DNA of 64,000 nucleotides, from the NCBI RefSeq assembly GCF_010730355.1, contig NZ_AP022576.1, positions 1,550,001 to 1,614,000 of the forward strand, given 5' to 3'. Position 1 is the first letter of the stretch, and the number at the start of each line of letters is the position of its first letter. The notes beneath the pieces are model-generated. The model had not been told where the DNA came from, ran no database searches, and saw nothing but the letters and a program-made list of their open reading frames with translations. Source of the stretch: Mycobacterium florentinum. GTDB taxonomy: Bacteria > Actinomycetota > Actinomycetes > Mycobacteriales > Mycobacteriaceae. The translations under genes were made by a program, and so were the position numbers. Shown in pieces: positions 36,022 through 45,968 of the stretch.

Positions 36022-36352
36022 AGGTGTCCGTACAGCCTCTCTGAGTTATTCAGCTTTTTCGCGTGGTCACACGCAACCCGCAGAGGGTTCGGAGCTTCCC
36101 TGAATAACTAGAGTCTGAATGCGGCTACGGCCATCGATCGAAGCGGCCGACCTGCCCCAGATCCGGAGAGCCCGGCTGCCACTACCGAAGACCGCCCGAT
36201 ACAGACCGGGTTGCTTCCGTCGTGACACGCTGGAACGGAACACACGGATCTGCGCGCACCGCACCAGTTGTTCGGGCCAAACAGGCCCAGAACGCTCTCA
36301 CTCTACACTGGCGAACTTGGCCGGCCAGGAAGGCGTGGGAGCGGGCCAGGCG
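36022..36352. other. rpsO-gpsI intergenic leader region, no gene seen
   Basis: 331 bases with no supported gene; the short minus-strand ORF at 36067-36264 has no family match. As I recall, M. tuberculosis has lppU (Rv2784c) between these genes; nothing like it is here. The gpsI-proximal ~100 bases carry a strong inverted repeat described separately. Confidence 0.7.
36044..36109 (-). promoter_or_regulatory. branched stem-loop structure in the gpsI mRNA leader
   Basis: A perfect ten-base inverted repeat (AGTTATTCAG at 36044-36053 and CTGAATAACT at 36100-36109) encloses two smaller perfect hairpins: GCGTG/CACGC at 36061-36074 and AACCC/GGGTT at 36075-36089. The last stem base lies ~22 bases before the gpsI ATG. 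In RNA this would fold as a multi-branched junction covering the leader. E. coli pnp is autoregulated through a leader hairpin; a similar role is an inference here. Confidence 0.55.
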
Positions 36353-36622
36353 TCAGCGACGCAGGCCCAGCCGGTCGATCAGCGAGCGGTAGCGCTCGAC
36401 GTCGATCTGCGAGATGTACTTGATCAGGCGGCGCCGGCGACCCACCAGCAGCAGCAGGCCGCGCCGCGAGTGGTGGTCGTGCTTGTGCACCTTGAGGTGC
36501 TCGGTGAGATCGGCGATCCGCTTGGTCAGCAGCGCGATCTGCGCCTCCGGCGATCCGGTGTCGGTGTCATGCAGGCCGTATTGGCCCAGAATTTCTTTTT
36601 TCTGCTCGGCAGTAAGCGCCAC
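36353..36622 (-). CDS. rpsO: 30S ribosomal protein S15
   Basis: An 89-residue S15 with the complete family pattern: [60 protein letters not shown] and [13 protein letters not shown]. It binds the central 16S rRNA junction during 30S assembly. Located between ribF and gpsI as usual. Confidence 0.98.
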   Translation of the reverse strand: MALTAEQKKEILGQYGLHDTDTGSPEAQIALLTKRIADLTEHLKVHKHDHHSRRGLLLLVGRRRRLIKYISQIDVERYRSLIDRLGLRR

Positions 36623-36707
36623 GAAATAGCTCCATCAATAGGTCCGCGAAGGTTCAATGTCCAGGCGCGGCCGCCGCGAACCGCAGCACACGCCGATATC
36701 GCCCGGA

Positions 36708-36713
36708 AGTTTA
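36708..36713 (-). promoter_or_regulatory. candidate -10 (TAAACT) upstream of rpsO
   Basis: TAAACT on the minus strand lies ~90 bases before the rpsO ATG. It fits TANNNT, but the -35 region is not clear; low confidence. Confidence 0.25.
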
Positions 36714-36812
36714 GCAGCCAACCCGCACCCGCCCCGAATCGTGGGATGCGCGGTCAAACCAGCACGCTTCCACAGCGATCGCTTACCAAACGATCTCAAG
36801 TGCTTGAGCAGC

Positions 36813-36828
36813 ACAAGTGAGCACTTGT
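36813..36828. repeat. inverted repeat ACAAGTG-AG-CACTTGT between ribF and rpsO
   Basis: Perfect seven-base arms with a two-base spacer, ~40 bases past the ribF stop. A related weaker palindrome (TCAAGTGCTTGA) lies at 36796-36807. A short terminator without a U-tract or an operator are both possible; I cannot decide. Confidence 0.35.
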
Positions 36829-36871
36829 TTACCTCAGCTGAAGGCGCCGGCGACAACCGCCCGAAGTCCGT

Positions 36872-37843
36872 TCAGTCGGAGAGCAGGGTGCGGGTCCGCT
36901 CGGTGTCGACGCCGATCTCGGCGACCAGCTCCTTCACCGAATCGAACTTCTGCTGTCCGCGGATGCGGGCGACGAAGTCCAGCGCGACAAGCTGTCCGTA
37001 CAGGTCGGCGGTGGTATCGAGGACGAACGCTTCGACGGTGCGGGTGCGTCCGGAAAAGGTCGGGTTGGTGCCGACCGAGACGGCCGCCTGGTAGCGCTCC
37101 CCCGGGATCACGGTGCCGGTGGCCGGGCCGTGTCCGAGCACGGTGAACCACGCGGCATACACGCCGTCGGCCGGGATGGCCGAGTACATCGGCGGCGCCA
37201 CATTGGCTGTGGGGTAACCCAATTCGACGCCGCGCCCGTGACCGCGGACCACGACGCCCTCCACGCGGTGCGGACGGCCCAGCGCCTCGGTGGCCGCCAC
37301 CATGTCACCGGCGTCCACGCAGGATCGGATGTAGGTGGACGAGAACGTCACGTTCTCGTTGCTGTGATGCTCGGAGAGCAGCGACATCGACTCCACCGCG
37401 AATCCGAACCGGTCACCGGCTTTGCGCAGCGTGTCGACGGTGCCCAGCGCCTTCTTGCCGAAGGTGAAGTTCTCCCCCACCACGACCTCGACCACGTGTA
37501 GGTGCTCCACCAGCAGCTCGTGAACGTAGCGCTCCGGCGTCAGCTTCATGAAGTCCGTGGTGAACGGCATCACCAGGAACACGTCGACACCCAAATCCTC
37601 GACGAGCTCGGCACGTCGGGTCAGGGTGGTCAGCTGCGCCGGGTGACTGCCCGGATAGACCACTTCCATCGGGTGGGGATCGAACGTCATCAGCACGGTC
37701 GGCACGTTGCGTGCCCGTCCGGCTTTCACCGCGTGCGCAATCAATTCGGCATGACCGCGGTGCACGCCGTCGAACACCCCGATCGTGAGCACGCATCGGC
37801 CCCAGTCAGTGGGAATCTCATCTTGGCCGCGCCACCGCTGCAC
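36872..37843 (-). CDS. ribF: bifunctional riboflavin kinase/FAD synthetase
   Basis: A 323-residue RibF. The N-terminal FMN adenylyltransferase has TIGVFDGVHRGHAELI (residues ~19-34; HxGH-type nucleotide motif) and SSTYIRSCVDAGDM; the C-terminal riboflavin kinase has GHGRGVELGYPTANV (phosphate loop) and AVSVGTNPTF. It converts riboflavin to FMN and FAD. The start is the GTG at 37843, seven bases after TAGGCT; longer frames upstream have no match. Confidence 0.95.
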   Translation of the reverse strand: MQRWRGQDEIPTDWGRCVLTIGVFDGVHRGHAELIAHAVKAGRARNVPTVLMTFDPHPMEVVYPGSHPAQLTTLTRRAELVEDLGVDVFLVMPFTTDFMKLTPERYVHELLVEHLHVVEVVVGENFTFGKKALGTVDTLRKAGDRFGFAVESMSLLSEHHSNENVTFSSTYIRSCVDAGDMVAATEALGRPHRVEGVVVRGHGRGVELGYPTANVAPPMYSAIPADGVYAAWFTVLGHGPATGTVIPGERYQAAVSVGTNPTFSGRTRTVEAFVLDTTADLYGQLVALDFVARIRGQQKFDSVKELVAEIGVDTERTRTLLSD

Positions 37844-37850
37844 GATCGCA

Positions 37851-37856
37851 AGCCTA
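37851..37856 (-). promoter_or_regulatory. candidate -10 (TAGGCT) of a leaderless ribF transcript
   Basis: TAGGCT on the minus strand precedes the ribF GTG at 37843 by seven bases; no Shine-Dalgarno is visible. Confidence 0.35.
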
Positions 37857-37972
37857 CGGTGCACTCTGGCCCGACGCGCCGTAGGATCCCGATTCCGCGG
37901 CACCGGCGTGGGCATTTCGCGATATCAACGCCGACTGTGCCGGTCAGCACGCCACATGAGACCTAGATTGCC

Positions 37973-37978
37973 TAAACT
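37973..37978 (+). promoter_or_regulatory. candidate -10 (TAAACT) of a leaderless sirR transcript
   Basis: TAAACT is eight bases before the GTG at 37987, within range for a leaderless start; the flanking ATTGCC/GCGGTT could also be a metal-repressor site. Confidence 0.3.
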
Positions 37979-37986
37979 TTGCGGTT

Positions 37987-38676
37987 GTGAGGGCTGACGA
38001 AGAGGCTGGCGGTCTCACCGCGGTCGGCCAGGACTATCTCAAGGTCATCTGGAATGCCCAGGAGTGGTCCGTGGAAAAGGTCAGCACCAAGATGCTGGCC
38101 GACCGGATCGGGGTGTCGGCCAGCACCGCGTCGGAGTCGATCCGCAAACTCGCCGAGCAGGGACTGGTCCACCACGCGAAGTACGGGGCGGTAACCCTGA
38201 CCGATGCGGGACGGCGCGCGGCGCTGGGGGTGGTGCGCCGGCACCGGCTGCTGGAGACCTTCCTGGTCAACGAGCTCGGCTACGGCTGGGACGAGGTGCA
38301 CGACGAGGCCGAGGTGCTCGAGCACGCCGTATCGGATCGGCTGGTGAACCGGATCGACGCCAAACTCGGATTCCCGCAGCGCGACCCGCACGGCGACCCG
38401 ATCCCGGCGTCCGACGGCCAGGTGCCCACCCCCCCGGCGCGCGAGCTGTGGGCGTGCGAAGAGGGCGAAACCGCGACGGTGGCCCGCATCTCCGACAAGG
38501 ACCCCGAGATGCTGCGGTACTTCGACAGCGTCGGGATCAACCTCGACTCGCGACTGCGGGTGGTGACCAGGCGCGAATTCGCCGGCATGATCTCCGTCGC
38601 GATCGAATCCGACGACGCCGAGACCACCGTCGACCTGGGCAGTCCCGCCGCGCGGGCAATCTGGGTCGTGGCCTAG
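37987..38676 (+). CDS. sirR: DtxR/MntR-family metal-dependent transcriptional repressor
   Basis: A 229-residue DtxR-family repressor matching Rv2788 (SirR). Residues ~10-75 form the winged HTH (KVSTKMLADRIGVSASTASESIRKLAEQGLVHH), residues ~75-140 the metal-binding and dimerisation domain (RHRLLETFLVNELGYGWDEVHDEAEVLEHAVSD with the conserved His/Glu ligands), and ~155-225 an SH3-like/FeoA domain. It probably senses Mn or Fe. Start GTG 37987, probably leaderless. Its stop is four bases from the convergent TetR gene. Confidence 0.92.
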   Translation: MRADEEAGGLTAVGQDYLKVIWNAQEWSVEKVSTKMLADRIGVSASTASESIRKLAEQGLVHHAKYGAVTLTDAGRRAALGVVRRHRLLETFLVNELGYGWDEVHDEAEVLEHAVSDRLVNRIDAKLGFPQRDPHGDPIPASDGQVPTPPARELWACEEGETATVARISDKDPEMLRYFDSVGINLDSRLRVVTRREFAGMISVAIESDDAETTVDLGSPAARAIWVVA

Positions 38677-38680
38677 CTGC

Positions 38681-39421
38681 CTAGCGCGTGGCAGTGACCG
38701 CGGGCCGGGCGGCCTGCTGCAATGCGGACAGCGCCGCACGGGCCTGCTCGAGTGCGGAGTCCAGGCTTTCGACGCGTGAGCGGATGCTGCCGGAGAACTG
38801 GTCGGTCCGATGAGCGCTGAGCGCCGGCGCCAGGTAAGTGCGAACTCGGTTGATGACGGCGTCGGGGCTTCGGTCGGTCTGCATTACGGCGAAGTAGAGC
38901 TGCTCGACGGTCCAGTGCACGATTTCGTCGACAGGCACATCGTCGCGTACCTCTCCGGCGGCGCGGCCGGCCTCGATCGCGGGACCCAGCGTGGCGTTGG
39001 CGATTGCGTCCGCTTCGGGACCGAAGTCGCCCGCCGGCTTGAGCGCGAAGAACTCACGGACGATCGGGTCGTTGGGCAATTCGCGCACCAGATAGAGAAA
39101 CGCCGCCTCGAGCTTGGCGAAGGTGCCTACCTGGCGGGCCATTTCCGTCGTGCATTCGCGCGTGAAGCGATCCGAACGCGCCAGCGCAACCGCGACGACG
39201 AGCTGATCGCGGCCGCCGAGCTTGCGGAAGGCGGTGGCGCGCGAAACGCGGGCGGCCGCGGCAATCGCCTCGATGGACAGTTGATCGACGCCGTGGTGAC
39301 GCAGCCAAACGTCGGCCGCCCGAATCAGCCGGGCCCGCAGGGCATCCGGCCGCGCCGCGGTGTCCGGGCCACCGCTGATGTCAGCCGCGGGACTCAGGCG
39401 CGGCATATCGCTGGATGACAT
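38681..39421 (-). CDS. TetR-family transcriptional regulator
   Basis: A 246-residue TetR regulator with HTH at residues ~30-75 (RLIRAADVWLRHHGVDQLSIEAIAAAARVSRATAFRKLGG). The ligand domain is followed by a ~25-residue alanine-rich tail. ATG 39421 is preferred; an upstream in-frame start at 39430 is possible. It is divergent from the cytochrome P450 gene across ~140 bases and is the likely regulator. Confidence 0.85.
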   Translation of the reverse strand: MSSSDMPRLSPAADISGGPDTAARPDALRARLIRAADVWLRHHGVDQLSIEAIAAAARVSRATAFRKLGGRDQLVVAVALARSDRFTRECTTEMARQVGTFAKLEAAFLYLVRELPNDPIVREFFALKPAGDFGPEADAIANATLGPAIEAGRAAGEVRDDVPVDEIVHWTVEQLYFAVMQTDRSPDAVINRVRTYLAPALSAHRTDQFSGSIRSRVESLDSALEQARAALSALQQAARPAVTATR

Positions 39422-39563
39422 GAACGGCACGAACTAACGACTCGGACCGGAAACGAAAAAAGTGACATAGACCACACCCCCAATGGTACTGTAGCTGAGC
39501 TTCGTCTCAAGAGGGAGATTTTTTACCCAGAGAGTCGCACGTTGCTCAACTCGAGGAGTGACC

Positions 39564-40727
39564 ATGCAGATCGGCTGCCCCGCACTGCCAAAGCTCGAAT
39601 CGTTGCCTTTCGCCACTGACCGCAATGCGGCGTGGAGTGCGCTGCTGGCGGCCGGAAAGGTCGCGGTGTCCGATACCGGTGTCTACTTTCTGAGCAGCGC
39701 CGACGCCGTCGAACTGGCGGCGACCTCCCCCGAGCTGTTCTCTTCGCAAGGGGCCTTCGGATTCGCCGGAATGCCCTTCCCCTTGGTACCGATCCAGTCC
39801 GATCCGCCCGAGCACACCCGTTACCGCAAGACGCTGGACAAGTTCTTCGGGCCCCGGCGAATGGCCGAGCGGGCCCCGCAATTGCGGAATCAGGTAGCTG
39901 ACCTCATCGATGCGATCAAGGCGTCCGGGGATACCTGCGACGTCATGGGCGCGCTCGCCATTCCCTTTCCCTCTCAAGTGTTTTTGACACTGTTCGGCCT
40001 GCCGCTGGCCGACCTGGACAAGCTGCTCGCCTGGAAGGACACCCTGCTCAACTTCTCGACAGAGGACAGCGTGCCGTCACCCGAGACCATGGCACTGGGC
40101 ATCGAGATGACGACCTATCTGACCGAGCGCATCGCCGAACGACGCGCGGCTCCCGGAGACGACGATCTGTTCACCTTGCTGGTGACCGACACCGGCGAAG
40201 GTGCACTCACCGACCCCGAGATCATCGGGCTGTGCTTCCTGTTCATCGCCGCCGGTCTGGACACCGTGACCGCGGCCGCCGGGTTCGCACTCCACGAACT
40301 GGCGCGCAACCCGTCGCTGCGCGCGAAGCTCGCCGCCGATGAGAGCGCGGTTCCGAACTTCATCGAAGAGCTCCTGCGTGTCGACGGCCCGGTACCCCAT
40401 GTGCCACGGATAACCACGGCGGACGTCGAAGTGGGAGGAGTGCTGATCCCCGCCGGCTCACAGTGCTGGCTCGGAGTCGGGACCGCCAACCACGATCCCG
40501 AGCGATACCCGGACACCGACGTCATCCACGACACCCGCGTCAACCACTTCGCGTTCGGTCGTGGACCGCACCGCTGCCTGGGTTCACATCTCGCCCGCTT
40601 GGAACTGCGCCTCATCATCGAGGAATGGAACCGGCGGATCCCCGAGTGTTCGGTGCTGCGCGAACCCACGGTGGGGTGGCCGCGCGGAATCCTGCACTTC
40701 GACGAACTACATCTCAAGATCGGCTAG
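39564..40727 (+). CDS. cytochrome P450
   Basis: A 387-residue P450. The I-helix oxygen-activation motif is [13 protein letters not shown] (AGxDT, ~residue 232), the ExxR helix is FIEELLRV with ..HVPRIT, and the heme loop is [16 protein letters not shown] (Cys ~350). It needs a ferredoxin and reductase supplied elsewhere. A GAGGAG Shine-Dalgarno precedes ATG 39564 (GTG 39558 alternative). It ends exactly one base before the convergent fadE21 stop. Not part of the Rv2788-Rv2789c interval of M. tuberculosis as I recall it, so a species-variable insertion. Substrate unknown. Confidence 0.92.
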   Translation: MQIGCPALPKLESLPFATDRNAAWSALLAAGKVAVSDTGVYFLSSADAVELAATSPELFSSQGAFGFAGMPFPLVPIQSDPPEHTRYRKTLDKFFGPRRMAERAPQLRNQVADLIDAIKASGDTCDVMGALAIPFPSQVFLTLFGLPLADLDKLLAWKDTLLNFSTEDSVPSPETMALGIEMTTYLTERIAERRAAPGDDDLFTLLVTDTGEGALTDPEIIGLCFLFIAAGLDTVTAAAGFALHELARNPSLRAKLAADESAVPNFIEELLRVDGPVPHVPRITTADVEVGGVLIPAGSQCWLGVGTANHDPERYPDTDVIHDTRVNHFAFGRGPHRCLGSHLARLELRLIIEEWNRRIPECSVLREPTVGWPRGILHFDELHLKIG

Positions 40728-41978
40728 TCAGCCGGCCAGCAGGCCCTTGGCGATGTGGGTGACCTGGACCTCGTTGCTGCCGGCGTAAATCATCAGCGAC
40801 TTCGCGTCACGGGCCAGCTGCTCTACGCGGTACTCGGCCATGTAGCCGTTGCCGCCGAACAACTGCACGGCCTCCATCGCGACCTCGGTGGCCGTCTCCG
40901 AGGAGTACAGCTTGACGGCCGAGGCCTCGGCCAGCGTCAGCGGCTTACCGGCCTGCTGACGCTCGATCGTCATGAAGACCATGTTCTGCACGTTCATCCG
41001 GGCGATCTCCATTTTCGCCAGCTTGAGCTGGATCAGCTGGAACTGCCCGATGTTGCGGCCCCACAGCGTGCGGTTCTTCGCGTAATCCACGCAGAGCCGG
41101 TGACATTCGTCGATGATGCCCAGCGCCATCATCGCGATCCCGATCCGTTCGGCGGCGAAATTGTCGCGGGCGCTTTCGCGGCCGTCACCGCTGGCATGCT
41201 GTTCGCTCTCGCCGAGCAGCCGGTCCCGGCTCAGCCGCACGTTGTCGAAGAACAATTCGCCGGTCGGCGAGGACATCATGCCCATCTTCTTGAACGGCTT
41301 GCCCTGCGTCAGGCCTTCCATCCCCGCGTCGAGCACGAACACCAGCACCGGACGGTTCCGCTTGTCCACGGAAGCGTCGCCCTCGTCGAGTTTCGCGTAG
41401 ACGACCAGCACGTCGGCGTAGGGCCCGTTGGTGATGAATGTCTTCTGCCCGTTGAGGATGTAGTCCTCGCCGTCGCGCTTGACGTAGGTCTTCATGCCGC
41501 CGAACGCGTCCGAGCCGGAGTCCGGCTCGGTAATCGCCCACGCCGCAATCTTTTCCAGCGTCATCAGCTCCGGCAGCCAGCGCTCCTTCTGGGCCAGCGT
41601 GCCGCGGCTCATGATGGTCGCCGCGCCCAGGCCGAGGCTGACCGACGCGGTGCTCAGCAATCCGATGCTGACCCGCGCGATTTCGGAGACCAGCACCGCG
41701 ACCATCGACTGCTGGCCTAGGCCGCCGGAATCATCTGCGCTGTCCGGCTTTTCGCCCTTGGGTTCACCGTTGGCCTTGGCGCGCTCGCGGTCCAGCATCT
41801 TCTTGACCGACTCGGCGGCCATGGCGTCGAGGCCGAACTGGCTGAAGAACTTACGCGCGATCGGATACGGCGACAGCGCACCGGTTTCCAGTTCGTCCAG
41901 ATGCGGGCGGATTTCCTTGTCCACGAACTGACGAACGGCATCGCGCATCATCAGGTCGGTGTCGGACCATTCGATCAC
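40728..41978 (-). CDS. fadE21: acyl-CoA dehydrogenase FadE21
   Basis: A 416-residue acyl-CoA dehydrogenase matching Rv2789c. Visible: WAITEPDSGSDAFGG (FAD/substrate loop), LNGQKTFITNG, and the C-terminal LFGGNGYMAEYRVEQLARDAKSLMIYAGSNEVQ. At the usual catalytic Glu position (YEGT) there is Ala (YAGS), but Glu in the helix AAERIGIAM is placed as in isovaleryl-CoA dehydrogenase, so this is the Glu-on-helix-G type and probably acts on branched acyl-CoA. Start GTG 41978; longer frame upstream unsupported. Confidence 0.92.
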   Translation of the reverse strand: MIEWSDTDLMMRDAVRQFVDKEIRPHLDELETGALSPYPIARKFFSQFGLDAMAAESVKKMLDRERAKANGEPKGEKPDSADDSGGLGQQSMVAVLVSEIARVSIGLLSTASVSLGLGAATIMSRGTLAQKERWLPELMTLEKIAAWAITEPDSGSDAFGGMKTYVKRDGEDYILNGQKTFITNGPYADVLVVYAKLDEGDASVDKRNRPVLVFVLDAGMEGLTQGKPFKKMGMMSSPTGELFFDNVRLSRDRLLGESEQHASGDGRESARDNFAAERIGIAMMALGIIDECHRLCVDYAKNRTLWGRNIGQFQLIQLKLAKMEIARMNVQNMVFMTIERQQAGKPLTLAEASAVKLYSSETATEVAMEAVQLFGGNGYMAEYRVEQLARDAKSLMIYAGSNEVQVTHIAKGLLAG

Positions 41979-42003
41979 AGTGTTCCCCCCGGCCGTTTGG
42001 TGC

Positions 42004-43206
42004 TCAGCGCTCGGCCCGTTGGTACGCGGTGACGACCGCTGCCCCGCCCAGCCCGATGTTGTGTTGCAGTGCGGCACTGACGTTGTCGACCTGACGCTTG
42101 TCGGCCTGGCCGCGCAGCTGCCAGTTGAGCTCGGCGCACTGCGCCAGCCCGGTCGCGCCCAGCGGGTGGCCCTTGGAGATCAGGCCGCCGGACGGGTTGA
42201 CCACCCAGCGCCCGCCGTAAGTGGTGTCGCCGTTGTCGATCAGCTTGGCCGCCTCCCCCTCGCCGCACAAACCGAGGGCTTCATAGAGCAGCAGCTCGTT
42301 GGCCGAGAAGCAGTCGTGCAGCTCGATCACCTGGAAGTCCTCCGGGCCCAGACCGGACTGGTCGTAAACCCGTTGCGCTGCTTGCACATTCATGTCGTGG
42401 CCGATGAGCCCCTTGGCACTGCCGTCGAAGGTGGACTTGAAGTCGGTCGTCATGGCCTGCCCGACGATCTCCACCGCCTGCTCGGCCAGTCCATGCCGGT
42501 CGACAAATCCCTCCGAGGCCAGGATCGCCGCACCCGAACCGTCCGACGTCGGCGAGCACTGCAGCTTGGTCAGCGGGTCGTAGATCATCTTCGCCGCGAG
42601 GATGTCGTCGAGGGTGTACTCGTCCTGGAACTGTGCGAACGGGTTGTTCACCGAATGCTTGTGGTTCTTGTAGCCGATCTTGGCGAAGTGCTCGGCGGTG
42701 CTGCCGAACTTCTTCATGTGCTCGCGCCCCGCCGCGCCGAACATCCACGGCGCCGCCGGAAAGGCGAACTCGCTGATCTCGGCCATCGCCTGGACGTGCT
42801 TGTCCATCGGGTTGGTGCGATCTTCGTAGGTCGTGGCCAGCGATCCGGGCTTCATCTTCTCGAACCCCAGCGCGATCGTGCAGTCGGCCAATCCGCCGCG
42901 AATCGCCTGCGCGGCCAGGAACAGCGCGGTGGAGCCGGTCGAACAGTTGTTGTTGACGTTGACGATCGGGATGCCGGTCAGGCCGAGTTCGTAGAGGGCA
43001 CGCTGCCCCGCCGTCGACTCGCCGTAGACGTAGCCGACGTAGCCCTGCTCGATTTCGCTGTAGTCGATGCCCGCATCGGTCAGCGCGTTGGTCCCCGACT
43101 CGCGCGCCATATCCGGGTAGTCCCACCCCTCGCGGCGGCCCGGCTTCTCGAACTTCGTCATGCCGACGCCGATGACATAAACCTTGTTGGACATCTTGCT
43201 GGACAT
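42004..43206 (-). CDS. ltp1: thiolase-like lipid-transfer protein Ltp1
   Basis: A 400-residue SCP-x thiolase-like protein matching Rv2790c. Conserved residues: [18 protein letters not shown] (first Cys, ~residue 93), [12 protein letters not shown] and [17 protein letters not shown]. This group acts in lipid/sterol side-chain beta-oxidation, possibly as an aldolase or thiolase. It is upstream of fadE21 on the same strand (25-base gap), fitting a beta-oxidation pair. Confidence 0.92.
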   Translation of the reverse strand: MSSKMSNKVYVIGVGMTKFEKPGRREGWDYPDMARESGTNALTDAGIDYSEIEQGYVGYVYGESTAGQRALYELGLTGIPIVNVNNNCSTGSTALFLAAQAIRGGLADCTIALGFEKMKPGSLATTYEDRTNPMDKHVQAMAEISEFAFPAAPWMFGAAGREHMKKFGSTAEHFAKIGYKNHKHSVNNPFAQFQDEYTLDDILAAKMIYDPLTKLQCSPTSDGSGAAILASEGFVDRHGLAEQAVEIVGQAMTTDFKSTFDGSAKGLIGHDMNVQAAQRVYDQSGLGPEDFQVIELHDCFSANELLLYEALGLCGEGEAAKLIDNGDTTYGGRWVVNPSGGLISKGHPLGATGLAQCAELNWQLRGQADKRQVDNVSAALQHNIGLGGAAVVTAYQRAER

Positions 43207-43285
43207 TCCTGCCCCTTCCGAACGGTAGGCCGCCTAGTCATCCCAGTGTGCAACGCGGCCCAACCAACCGCTCGGCCGGGACCCG

Positions 43286-44179
43286 CTAGAGCGTGGCGGG
43301 ACGAATCACCACGACGGACTTGGTCCGCGAACCCTCGTCGCGCAGCAGCGCGATCACCCGGCCGTCATCGTCGCTGGCGGCGTACACACCGTCGATTCCG
43401 GCCGGCGACAAGGACCGGCCGTGGCTGGTCGCCTCGACCTCGTCGGGGGTCAGGACGCGGCGCGGGAACACCAGCAGGCACGCGTCGTCCAGTGTCCAGC
43501 TCAGCCGCGGCTGCTCGGCGAGTTCGTCGAGCGTGCGCGCCTGGTCCAGCTCGAAGCGCCCGACGCGGGTGCGCCGCAACGACGTCAGATGCCCACCCAC
43601 CCCCAGCGCGGACCCGAGATCGCGGGCCAGCGCGCGAATGTAGGTACCCGACGAGCAGTCGACGTCGACGTCGACGTCGATCACCGGGCCGGACCGCCGG
43701 GTCGCCGACACCTCGAACCGGTCGATGCGCACCGGGCGGGCCTTGAGCTCGACGGCCTCGCCCTCACGAACCAACTGATAGGCGCGCCTGCCCCCGACCT
43801 TGATCGCGCTGACCGCCGACGGCACCTGTTCGATATCGCCGCGCAGCCCGGCCATCGCAGCCTCGATCGCCTCGTCCGCCACGCGCTCGGCCGAGATGCT
43901 CTGCAGCAGTTCACCTTCGGCATCCTCGGTGGAGGTGGTCTGGCCCAGCCGGATAGTGGCCGCGTACGACTTCGAGGATGCCGTCAACAGGCCGAGGATC
44001 TTGGTGGCGCGGTCGATGCCTACCACCAGCACGCCGGTGGCCATCGGGTCCAGCGTGCCCGCGTGGCCCACCCGCCGGGTGGAAAAGATGCGCCGGCAGC
44101 GCCCGACCACGTCGTGGCTGGTCATTCCGGACGGCTTGTCGACGACGAGAATGCCCGGGCCGGTGGGGCTTTCGGTCAT
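43286..44179 (-). CDS. truB: tRNA pseudouridine(55) synthase TruB
   Basis: A 297-residue TruB (Rv2793c). The catalytic Asp is in [17 protein letters not shown] (residue ~44). [27 protein letters not shown] and [15 protein letters not shown] are all present. It modifies U55 in the T-loop of tRNAs. Its ATG overlaps the pptT stop by four bases. Confidence 0.95.
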   Translation of the reverse strand: MTESPTGPGILVVDKPSGMTSHDVVGRCRRIFSTRRVGHAGTLDPMATGVLVVGIDRATKILGLLTASSKSYAATIRLGQTTSTEDAEGELLQSISAERVADEAIEAAMAGLRGDIEQVPSAVSAIKVGGRRAYQLVREGEAVELKARPVRIDRFEVSATRRSGPVIDVDVDVDCSSGTYIRALARDLGSALGVGGHLTSLRRTRVGRFELDQARTLDELAEQPRLSWTLDDACLLVFPRRVLTPDEVEATSHGRSLSPAGIDGVYAASDDDGRVIALLRDEGSRTKSVVVIRPATL

Positions 44180-44850
44180 AGCACGATCGCGGTGAGCACG
44201 AGTTCGCGGTCGACCGACCAGCGGCCCCGCAGCGCGGTCAGCGGCGGACCCGACAGTGCCTCCGGATCGATCAGGATCTGCGAGACGAACGTGCCGCCAG
44301 CCGGGCCGTCGGCCTCGAAACGGATGTGGGCGTCTTCGAACCCCAGCCACCGCTTGGTCAGCGGATACCACGCTTTGTAGGTTGCCTCCTTGGCGCAGAA
44401 CAGGATTCGATCCCAATGCAGACCGTCCGGCATCGCCAGCGGAATCTCGGTGCGCTCGGCCGGCAGGCTGATCGCGTCCAGCACGCCGTTGGGCAACACG
44501 TCGTGCGGTTCGGCATCGATGCCCACCGAGCGCACCGCGGCACTGCGCCCCACCACCGCCCCGCGATACCCGGCGCAATGAGTGAGGCTGCCGACGACGC
44601 CGTCGGGCCAGCAGGGTTCTCCCTTGTCGCCCTTGAGGATTGGCACCGGCGGCAGGCCCAGCTCGCCCAGCGCGATCCGGGCGCAGTACCGAACGGTGAT
44701 GAACTCGTTGCGCCGCTTGGCAACCGACTTGGCGATCAACGGCTCTTCTTCGGGCAACGGGTCCAGACCGGGCGGGTCGGAGTACACCTCCGAATACGCC
44801 ACCTCGGAGGTCGCCGGCAACACCGACGACACCAGCATGTCCGCGGTCAT
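44176..44850 (-). CDS. pptT: 4'-phosphopantetheinyl transferase PptT
   Basis: A 224-residue Sfp-type phosphopantetheinyl transferase (Rv2794c). Motifs: [30 protein letters not shown] (metal-binding Asp/Glu) and [13 protein letters not shown] (catalytic Glu-Lys). It activates carrier proteins of polyketide and siderophore synthases and is essential in M. tuberculosis. The gene is flanked by four-base overlaps with pptH and truB. Confidence 0.95.
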   Translation of the reverse strand: MTADMLVSSVLPATSEVAYSEVYSDPPGLDPLPEEEPLIAKSVAKRRNEFITVRYCARIALGELGLPPVPILKGDKGEPCWPDGVVGSLTHCAGYRGAVVGRSAAVRSVGIDAEPHDVLPNGVLDAISLPAERTEIPLAMPDGLHWDRILFCAKEATYKAWYPLTKRWLGFEDAHIRFEADGPAGGTFVSQILIDPEALSGPPLTALRGRWSVDRELVLTAIVL

Positions 44851-45812
44851 TTCGATTGCCGCTGCCGCAATTTCTCCCGGAACTGCTCGGCCTGCGCCTT
44901 CATCTCGGGAGTGATCACGAAGTGCCCGCCGAAGTCGTTGAGGTAGCCCGGCGCGTACTGCGGATCCGGCAGCACCTGGCGCAGCCAGCTGTGCGGCTTG
45001 CGGCGCTTCCACTCGCGCGGGTAGCCGACCGAGACTTCTTCGAATCGCACGTCGTCGTACCAGGTGGTCCGCGGGATGTGCAGGTGTCCGTAGACCGAGC
45101 AGACGGCGTTGTAGCGGGTGTGCCAGTCGGCGGTCTTGGTGGTGCCGCACCACAGCGAGAACTCCGGGTAGAACAGCGCATCGCAGGGGTCGCGCACCAG
45201 CGGGAAGTGGTTCACCAGGACGGTCGGCGTCATCCAGTCGAGCTGTTCAAGGCGCGCCCGGGTGATGTCCACCCGTTCGCGGCACCAGGCGTCGCGGGTG
45301 GGATACGGCTCGCAGGACAGCAGGAATTCGTCGGTCGCCATCACGTTTTGCCGGCGCGCGATTTCCAGGCCTTCGGCTTTGCTCCGCGCCCCCTCGGGCA
45401 AGAAGGTGTAGTCGTAAAGCAGGAACATCGGCACGATCGTGGCCGGGCCGCCGCGTTCGGTCCACACCGGGAAGGGATGTTCCGGCGTGATCACGCCCAT
45501 CTCGTCGCAGATGTTGACCAGGTAGTCGTAGCGCGCCTTGCCGAACACCTGCATCGGGTCTCGATTGGTGGTCCACAGCTCGTGGTTGCCCGGCACCCAG
45601 ATCACCTTGGCGAACCGGCGTCGCAGCAGGTCAAGGGCCCAACGAATCTCGTCGGTGCGCTCGGCGACGTCGCCGGCGACGATCAGCCAGTCGTCCGGCG
45701 ACGTCGGATGCAGCGATTCGGTGACCGGCTTATTGCCCATGTGACCCGTGTGCAGGTCGGACACCGCCCACAGCGTCGGCTGTGCCCCGTTCGTCGAGTC
45801 CCGAGTAACCAC
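44847..45812 (-). CDS. pptH: metallophosphoesterase PptH (phosphopantetheinyl hydrolase)
   Basis: A 321-residue calcineurin-like phosphoesterase in the position of Rv2795c, known as PptH, which removes phosphopantetheine from carrier proteins and so opposes PptT. Metal ligands: [11 protein letters not shown] (Asp, His), [24 protein letters not shown], and VYGHLHIPR. Start GTG 45812. Overlaps pptT by four bases. An opposed enzyme pair in one operon. Confidence 0.92.
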   Translation of the reverse strand: MVTRDSTNGAQPTLWAVSDLHTGHMGNKPVTESLHPTSPDDWLIVAGDVAERTDEIRWALDLLRRRFAKVIWVPGNHELWTTNRDPMQVFGKARYDYLVNICDEMGVITPEHPFPVWTERGGPATIVPMFLLYDYTFLPEGARSKAEGLEIARRQNVMATDEFLLSCEPYPTRDAWCRERVDITRARLEQLDWMTPTVLVNHFPLVRDPCDALFYPEFSLWCGTTKTADWHTRYNAVCSVYGHLHIPRTTWYDDVRFEEVSVGYPREWKRRKPHSWLRQVLPDPQYAPGYLNDFGGHFVITPEMKAQAEQFREKLRQRQSK

Positions 45813-45968
45813 AAGTAACCAGCCTAACGATCCGGCGCGGCTACGCCGGTTCCGCTGCGGCTTTTCGGCGTTTGCGGGCTGTCGGTTAGAACAAGTTCAG
45901 GTTTGGCTGTGACCCCGCGCACGTGACTTGTAAACTCCCGGCAAGGGACGGCCGAGGCAGGGGGAATC

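Noticed and set aside
33430..36111. 893-codon open frame on the plus strand
   Set aside because: Exactly antisense to pepR and gpsI, both certain.
36067..36264. 65-codon minus-strand ORF between rpsO and gpsI, possible lppU remnant
   Set aside because: No lipobox, signal peptide or similarity to LppU; it overlaps the inverted-repeat leader.
36796..36828. Intrinsic terminator downstream of ribF
   Set aside because: Palindromes are short and lack a U-tract on the minus strand, so kept only as an inverted repeat.
40728..41978. FadE21 as inactive because the usual catalytic Glu is Ala
   Set aside because: A Glu at the alternative helix-G position (AAERIGIAM) is present, as in isovaleryl-CoA dehydrogenases.
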